Assembly: GCA_030691295.1 (NCBI GenBank)
Contig: JAUYEQ010000314.1
Location: forward strand, 1-10,707
DNA from: Bacteroidota bacterium
GTDB taxonomy: Bacteria > Bacteroidota > Bacteroidia > Bacteroidales > Prolixibacteraceae
Reading direction: 5' to 3'
DNA length: 10,707 nt
The position numbers and the translations under genes are program-made. The notes under the pieces are model-generated. The model was not told the origin of the DNA. It did no database searches and saw nothing but the letters and a program-made list of their open reading frames with translations. How positions within the stretch are numbered: the stretch's first letter is position 1; each line of letters opens with the position of its first letter. Positions 7,176 through 10,707 of the stretch are shown here, in pieces.

Positions 7176-7183
7176 CAGATTTG
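7176..7183 (+). promoter_or_regulatory. Weak -7-like element before the ThuA-like gene
   Basis: CAGATTTG differs from TAnnTTTG at one position and lies 33 bp before the ATG. No matching -33 element is seen at 19-21 bp. It is offered as the best candidate in the 148-bp divergent spacer only. Confidence 0.25.
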
Positions 7184-7216
7184 CAGTCATAACCCAATTC
7201 ACTAAAACGACAAAAC

Positions 7217-7966
7217 ATGAAAAAAATTACTTCAGCAATTTGCCTTCTCCTGATCATTGTATTTTCAGGAATTGCACAGGAGAAAAAGATCAACGTACTT
7301 GTATTTTCCAAGACTTCCGGTTTTCGTCACACTTCTATTTCTTCAGGATTAAAAATGCTGAGCGATCTGGCTCAGGAACGAAAATGGGTGCTGACTGCCA
7401 CTGAAAATGCAGATTTGTTTACTCCGGAATTTCTGAAAACATTTGATGTGGTGGTATTTTTAAATCCTACGTTGGATGTGTTTAACGATCAGCAGCAAAA
7501 AGACTTTGAAGCTTTTATGAACACAGGCAAAGGATTTGTCGGCATACATGGCGCTGCCGATTGCGAATACGATTGGGCATGGTATGGTACACTGAATGGT
7601 GCATTTTTCAAAACCCATCCTGAAGCACAAACCGGAACGGTGATTTTCGAAAATACGGATCACCCCACAATGGCTCCTTTCAAGGGTATGAAAACTTATC
7701 GCACATTCGACGAATGGTACACTTTCAAGGAAAATCCAAGGGCAAAAGTGAAGGTTCTGGCCAGATTGGACGAAACATCACTGGATGAAAAAACACTGAA
7801 AGACGACAACTGGAAAATGGGTGACCACCCGCTAATCTGGTACCAGGAAATGGGCAACACACGTTCATTCTATACTGTTTTCGGGCATACCCACGAAGCT
7901 TTTCAGGATCCAAAAGTAAAAGAACACATCGGCTGCGCGGTTGACTGGACTGCAAAAAGGAATTAG
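7217..7966 (+). CDS. Secreted ThuA-like domain protein
   Basis: A 249-residue protein with a signal peptide (MKKITSAICLLLIIVFSGIAQ, 1-21) and one ThuA-like domain (about 25-246) of the class I glutamine amidotransferase-like fold. Family signatures are VLVFSKTSGFRHTS (27-40), FVGIHGAAD (107-115), DEWY (165-168), DHPLIWYQEMG (203-213) and FGHTHEAF (222-229). Family members are tied to sugar catabolism; rhizobial ThuA acts with ThuB in the 3-keto route of trehalose use. Secreted Bacteroidota versions usually sit near glycan-degradation genes, and their reaction is not well settled. It is divergent from the hydrolase gene and convergent with the protease gene, so it is probably a single-gene transcript. 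The TAG stop at 7964-7966 is the first part of a CAGT-rich repeat, and a bidirectional terminator follows. Confidence 0.9.
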   Translation: MKKITSAICLLLIIVFSGIAQEKKINVLVFSKTSGFRHTSISSGLKMLSDLAQERKWVLTATENADLFTPEFLKTFDVVVFLNPTLDVFNDQQQKDFEAFMNTGKGFVGIHGAADCEYDWAWYGTLNGAFFKTHPEAQTGTVIFENTDHPTMAPFKGMKTYRTFDEWYTFKENPRAKVKVLARLDETSLDEKTLKDDNWKMGDHPLIWYQEMGNTRSFYTVFGHTHEAFQDPKVKEHIGCAVDWTAKRN

Positions 7967-7993
7967 TGGTCAGTTTACAGTCACAGTTGGCAG
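7965..7993 (+). repeat. CAGT-rich intergenic repeat, copy 1
   Basis: The 29-nt element is built as AGTGGTCAGT + TTA + CAGTCACAGT + TGGCAG. All three blocks recur in the same order and strand at 10508-10540. It begins on the last bases of the ThuA-like stop codon and lies between two convergent genes, just before their shared terminator. Confidence 0.75.
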
Positions 7994-7997
7994 AATG

Positions 7998-8050
7998 CTA
8001 CATACAAAAGAGGCTGCTCCGTGATGGAGCAGCCTCTTTTGTATTTGTAG
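7998..8050. terminator. Bidirectional terminator between the ThuA-like and protease genes
   Basis: A perfect 18-bp stem (8003-8020 with 8026-8043) has a 5-nt loop, GTGAT. The stem has a GGCTGCTCC core and outer AAAAG/CTTTT, so it gives a T run on either strand. CTACA (7998-8002) and TGTAG (8046-8050) extend it by 5 bp past a 2-nt bulge. It serves both convergent genes; the protease stop is 12 bp away. Confidence 0.92.
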
Positions 8051-8061
8051 AATATTGAAGA

Positions 8062-9450
8062 TTAGAATCCACTCACATTTAATCTTCCGCCGGTAACACA
8101 TTTACCAGCAAGTGAAGAAGTTGGAACAACAGAACCAAGAATTACAGACTTAATAGTAGCAGCAGTTGCTCCTGGATGAGTTGAAGCATATAGTGCAGCC
8201 GCTCCGGTAACATGCGGAGTTGCCATTGAGGTACCGCTATAAGAACCATAACCCGAAACAACTTTTCCTTTCGAACTTTTTGGTAGAGTTGAATAAATTC
8301 CTGAACCAGGCGCTCCTAAATCAACTTTTGTAACAGCATAATTTGAAAAACTGGATAATGCTCCGGTAGAAGTTATTGATGCAACAGCAATAATATTCGC
8401 ATTCGGATATCCGGAAGGATAACTAGTATTTGTTTCAGTATTTAAACCATCATTACCTGCTGCTGCAATGAATAGGATACCTGCAGCATTTGCCCTTTCA
8501 ATCGCATCTTGTAATCCCTGAGAAAAGCCTCCCCCACCCCAGGAATTATTTGTAGCAACCAAATTTAATCCGTGGCGTGTTTTTAAATCTGTAAAATAAT
8601 CAACTGCTTTAATTGCGTTTGCAGTAGTTCCACCTCTGCTACCCAAAAATTTAGCACTTAGCAGTTTTACATTCCAACAAACACCGGCAACTCCTATACT
8701 GTTGCCGCCAACTCCACCGATTGTACCAGCTACGTGAGTACCGTGGTCATCTGCGGTTCCATCAAATACAGTTTTGTCATTGTTGGCGAAATCCCAACCG
8801 TAAACATCATCAACATAACCGTTTCCATCATCGTCCTTGCCGTTTCCTGCAATTTCTCCGGGATTAGTTCCTGCATTGGCAGCAAGATCCTCATGGGTGT
8901 ACATGTAGCCTTCGTCGATAATTCCAATATAGACATTTTCTGATCCGGTTTTCCCTGCAGCCCATGCTTCCCCGGCCTGACTCCCATATTGGTTGGCAGG
9001 CGAAGTTGCATCACCATACATGCCCCACAATGAACCGTTGGTATAGTATGTATCATTGGAAACAGCCGTGTGCTGAAAAATGTAATTGGGTTCGGCGTAT
9101 AAAACCTCGGTCAATCCTTTGGATTTTGTAATGGCATCAAATGCCTGAAGAGGAGTGCTTACCAATAAAACACCCAATTTATCGCCTTTATCTTTCATGG
9201 CACTGGTATGTATTTTCTCTTTCACCTTGCCATTGATTTTCAGCAATGCTGCAGTTTGGGCTTCGGCGCTCACATCGTCTTTAAATTTAACGATCAACTC
9301 GTTCGGAACCACTTCGTAATCAGTTTTCACTGATGCACTCTTCAGGTTAGACGAATCATCCTGAAGATCCTGAAGGTCATCTTTTTGAGAACATCCGGCT
9401 ATTAATAAGCCTGCCAGAATGGCTGTAGTTAATAAGTGCAGTTTTTTCAT
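8062..9450 (-). CDS. Subtilisin-family (S8) serine protease, predicted surface lipoprotein
   Basis: A 462-residue protease. Residues 1-20 are a lipoprotein signal ending in the lipobox LIAGC, with Cys20 lipidated. The following SQKDD fits the Bacteroidota lipoprotein export signal (Lys followed by two acidic residues), so exposure on the cell surface is predicted. Residues about 44-127 resemble a fervidolysin-like inhibitory prodomain (NELIVKFKDDV, EVLYAEPNYIFQ). The catalytic domain, about 160-462, has Asp179 in GIIDEGY, His236 in DDHGTHVAGT, the oxyanion Asn333 in AAAGNDG, and Ser408 in SGTSMATPHVTGAAAL, a complete triad. An acidic DDDGNGYVDD loop (207-216) probably binds calcium. Cys258 and Cys451 could form a disulfide. 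There is no type IX C-terminal domain. The substrate is unknown. The ATG at 9450 starts the signal peptide. It is divergent from the AraC-type gene (169-bp spacer), with no clear promoter on this strand. Confidence 0.95.
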   Translation of the reverse strand: MKKLHLLTTAILAGLLIAGCSQKDDLQDLQDDSSNLKSASVKTDYEVVPNELIVKFKDDVSAEAQTAALLKINGKVKEKIHTSAMKDKGDKLGVLLVSTPLQAFDAITKSKGLTEVLYAEPNYIFQHTAVSNDTYYTNGSLWGMYGDATSPANQYGSQAGEAWAAGKTGSENVYIGIIDEGYMYTHEDLAANAGTNPGEIAGNGKDDDGNGYVDDVYGWDFANNDKTVFDGTADDHGTHVAGTIGGVGGNSIGVAGVCWNVKLLSAKFLGSRGGTTANAIKAVDYFTDLKTRHGLNLVATNNSWGGGGFSQGLQDAIERANAAGILFIAAAGNDGLNTETNTSYPSGYPNANIIAVASITSTGALSSFSNYAVTKVDLGAPGSGIYSTLPKSSKGKVVSGYGSYSGTSMATPHVTGAAALYASTHPGATAATIKSVILGSVVPTSSLAGKCVTGGRLNVSGF

Positions 9451-9550
9451 ACCTGTAATTGTTTTTAAGTGTTAATCTTAAACGATGAACGCATTTGCAT
9501 TGAAAAGGTTTGCTCAATTTTAATAAAAAAAAAATCATATTCATAAGACT

Positions 9551-9580
9551 ACGAAAAAGACTATTAAACGGAAAAGATTA
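9551..9580 (+). repeat. Direct repeat upstream of the AraC-type gene, possible operator
   Basis: ACGAAAAAGACTA (9551-9563) and ACGGAAAAGATTA (9568-9580) agree at 11 of 13 positions with a 17-bp period. They flank and overlap the expected -33 region of the AraC-type gene. AraC proteins bind direct repeats, so self-regulation is possible. The region is A-rich, so chance is not excluded. Confidence 0.3.
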
Positions 9581-9593
9581 CCTCGTATATTCG
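9563..9593 (+). promoter_or_regulatory. Putative promoter of the AraC-type regulator gene
   Basis: TATATTCG at 9586-9593 resembles TAnnTTTG (one mismatch). ATTA at 9563-9566, a weak -33 element, ends 19 bp upstream. Transcription would start near 9600, about 20 nt before the ATG. Confidence 0.4.
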
Positions 9594-9619
9594 CAGAATA
9601 AGGACTTGCTACAAAAAAA

Positions 9620-10501
9620 ATGAATCAGACTGTCAATAATATTCAACGCGAAATTACCCCATTGTCGCAGGGCGATTGCCTTTTGGTGTTCGACCGTGTA
9701 AAAAGCCAGTTCGATTTTCCGGTACATTTCCACCCCGAATATGAATTAAATTTCATCTTTAATGCCACTGATGCTGAGCGGATTGTTGGCGATCACAAAA
9801 GTACTATTGAGGAATACGAATTGGTTTTGGTGGGGCCAAATGTTTTTCATGGCTGGAACAACGGCAAATGTAAAAGCGACCAAATACATGAAATTACGGT
9901 TCAGTTTCACCGCGACCTGATTCACGAAAGTTTGCTGGACCGAAACATGATGAAACCCATCAAAGAATTGCTGACCAACGCATCGAGAGGCATTTTATTC
10001 AATGAAAACACCATCCGGCAAATTGCGCCACGTTTGCAGGAGCTATCTCAAAAAAACGGAATGGAAGCTTTTATTGAATTAATTTCTGTTTTGCACATCC
10101 TTTCCGTATCTGAAAACCAACAAATGCTTTGTCAGGCGGCCATCAATACAACTGATTTTGCCAACAGCGACCGGATTAAAAAAGTTTATGAATACATCGC
10201 AGCGAATTATCAGGAAAAAATAAAGGTTGAAGAGGTTGCCCGGCTTCATAACATGACGGAAACAACCCTTTCGAGATTGATGAAACAACGCACTGGAAAA
10301 TCGTTTGTTGATTTTGTAAACGACTACCGAATCGGATTTGCTGCACGCTGGCTCACTGAAACCAAACAGACAATTGCCGAAATAGCATTTCGCTGCGGAT
10401 TTTATAACATCTCAAATTTCAACCGCATCTTCAGAAAAATAAAAGGGTGTACGCCGGGCGAATATCGCGTTAACTTTTCAGGAATTAAACGTGTAAGCTA
10501 A
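9620..10501 (+). CDS. AraC-family transcriptional regulator with N-terminal cupin domain
   Basis: A 293-residue regulator of usual length. Residues about 20-100 look like a cupin ligand-binding domain (FPVHFHPEYELNFI at 33-46 and VGPNVFHGW at 71-79). Residues about 185-285 form the AraC DNA-binding domain with two helix-turn-helix units: VEEVARLHNMTETTLSRLMK (203-222) and IAEIAFRCGFYNISNFNRIF (252-271), followed by the signature end GCTPGEYR (276-283). Cupin AraC proteins of this kind often control sugar-use genes in Bacteroidota, but the inducer and targets cannot be read here. It is transcribed away from the protease gene, so either the protease or itself could be a target. The ATG at 9620 follows an A8 leader. 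No terminator is seen in the 39 bp before the convergent gene. Confidence 0.92.
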   Translation: MNQTVNNIQREITPLSQGDCLLVFDRVKSQFDFPVHFHPEYELNFIFNATDAERIVGDHKSTIEEYELVLVGPNVFHGWNNGKCKSDQIHEITVQFHRDLIHESLLDRNMMKPIKELLTNASRGILFNENTIRQIAPRLQELSQKNGMEAFIELISVLHILSVSENQQMLCQAAINTTDFANSDRIKKVYEYIAANYQEKIKVEEVARLHNMTETTLSRLMKQRTGKSFVDFVNDYRIGFAARWLTETKQTIAEIAFRCGFYNISNFNRIFRKIKGCTPGEYRVNFSGIKRVS

Positions 10502-10507
10502 AAAAAA

Positions 10508-10540
10508 AGTGGTCAGTAGTCAGTCACAGTCGTCTGGCAG
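10508..10540 (+). repeat. CAGT-rich intergenic repeat, copy 2
   Basis: The 33-nt element is built as AGTGGTCAGT + AGT + CAGTCACAGT + CGTC + TGGCAG. The three main blocks are identical to copy 1 at 7965-7993 apart from a 4-nt insertion. It almost fills the spacer between the AraC-type gene and the convergent BFD-like gene. Confidence 0.75.
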
Positions 10541-10707
10541 TCAGCAATCAAATTCTATTCTTTGCTGTGGGTCTGCAGGTAATTGTTCCAAATATTCTTC
10601 CACAATGCGGTCGATCGTCATCAGGCATCTGCCGCAACTTGTGCCGGCTTTGGTTGCCCGTTGAATATCAGAAGTTGATCGTACTCCCTTTTTCAAGGCG
10701 GTCAGAA
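10541..10707 (-). CDS. BFD-like [2Fe-2S]-binding protein, C-terminal part
   Basis: Partial gene running off the right edge: 54 codons plus a TGA (complement of TCA at 10541-10543). The visible protein reads KKGVRSTSDIQRATKAGTSC, then GRCLMTIDRIVEEYLEQL, and ends PQQRIEFDC. The run DIQRATKAGTSCGRC is the second half of a bacterioferritin-associated-ferredoxin (BFD/Fer2_BFD) domain, and CGRC supplies the second pair of cluster cysteines. The first cysteine pair would lie beyond the edge. Such domains occur as small stand-alone ferredoxins and as parts of nitrite reductase or other oxidoreductases; the short tail after the domain favours a stand-alone protein. The product probably transfers electrons in the cytoplasm. 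It converges with the AraC-type gene, with 39 bp between the stops. Confidence 0.85.
   Translation of the reverse strand, partial: LTALKKGVRSTSDIQRATKAGTSCGRCLMTIDRIVEEYLEQLPADPQQRIEFDC

Noticed and set aside
10542..10567. Hairpin CAGCAA/TTGCTG as a terminator for the AraC-type gene
   Set aside because: It has only 6 bp with a 14-nt loop, no T tract after it, and lies within the coding end of the BFD-like gene.

Overview
The window looks like chromosome of an anaerobic or facultative Bacteroidota (phylum inferred; probably a Bacteroidales/Marinilabiliales-type lineage). Evidence: TAnnTTTG-like -7 promoter elements, almost no Shine-Dalgarno sequences, A-rich leaders, a surface-lipoprotein signal of the Bacteroidota type (Cys-Ser-Gln-Lys-Asp-Asp), and a sodium-pumping methylmalonyl-CoA decarboxylase operon arranged as in that phylum. 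No mobile element, CRISPR array, rRNA or tRNA was seen, and no gene is frameshifted; two genes are cut by the window edges.

Positions 1-5140 form a propionate-metabolism block. The 3' end of an acetyl-CoA hydrolase/CoA-transferase family gene ends in an intrinsic terminator. A promoter near 477-507 then drives five tightly packed co-directional genes: methylmalonyl-CoA epimerase, the carboxyltransferase (alpha) subunit, an OadG-like membrane subunit fused to a periplasmic lamin-tail domain, the biotin carrier protein, and the Na+-pumping beta subunit. Together they would isomerise methylmalonyl-CoA and decarboxylate it to propionyl-CoA while exporting Na+. The upstream transferase could recycle CoA. 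The mutase that makes methylmalonyl-CoA is not in the window.

Positions 5140-5457 hold no protein gene, but there is a TATCTTTG element followed about 60 bp later by a second terminator hairpin, with a TTAGG-like repeat between them: a candidate small RNA.

Positions 5458-9450 carry three exported proteins. They are a secreted alpha/beta-hydrolase (minus strand), a divergent secreted ThuA-like protein (plus), and a subtilisin-family lipoprotein protease (minus) that converges on the ThuA gene across a long bidirectional terminator. Positions 9620-10501 encode an AraC-type regulator, divergent from the protease. The window ends in a minus-strand gene for a BFD-like [2Fe-2S] protein.

The most unusual signals are the lamin-tail/OadG fusion, the candidate small RNA, and a CAGT-rich repeat found twice, each time directly after a stop codon between two convergent genes.
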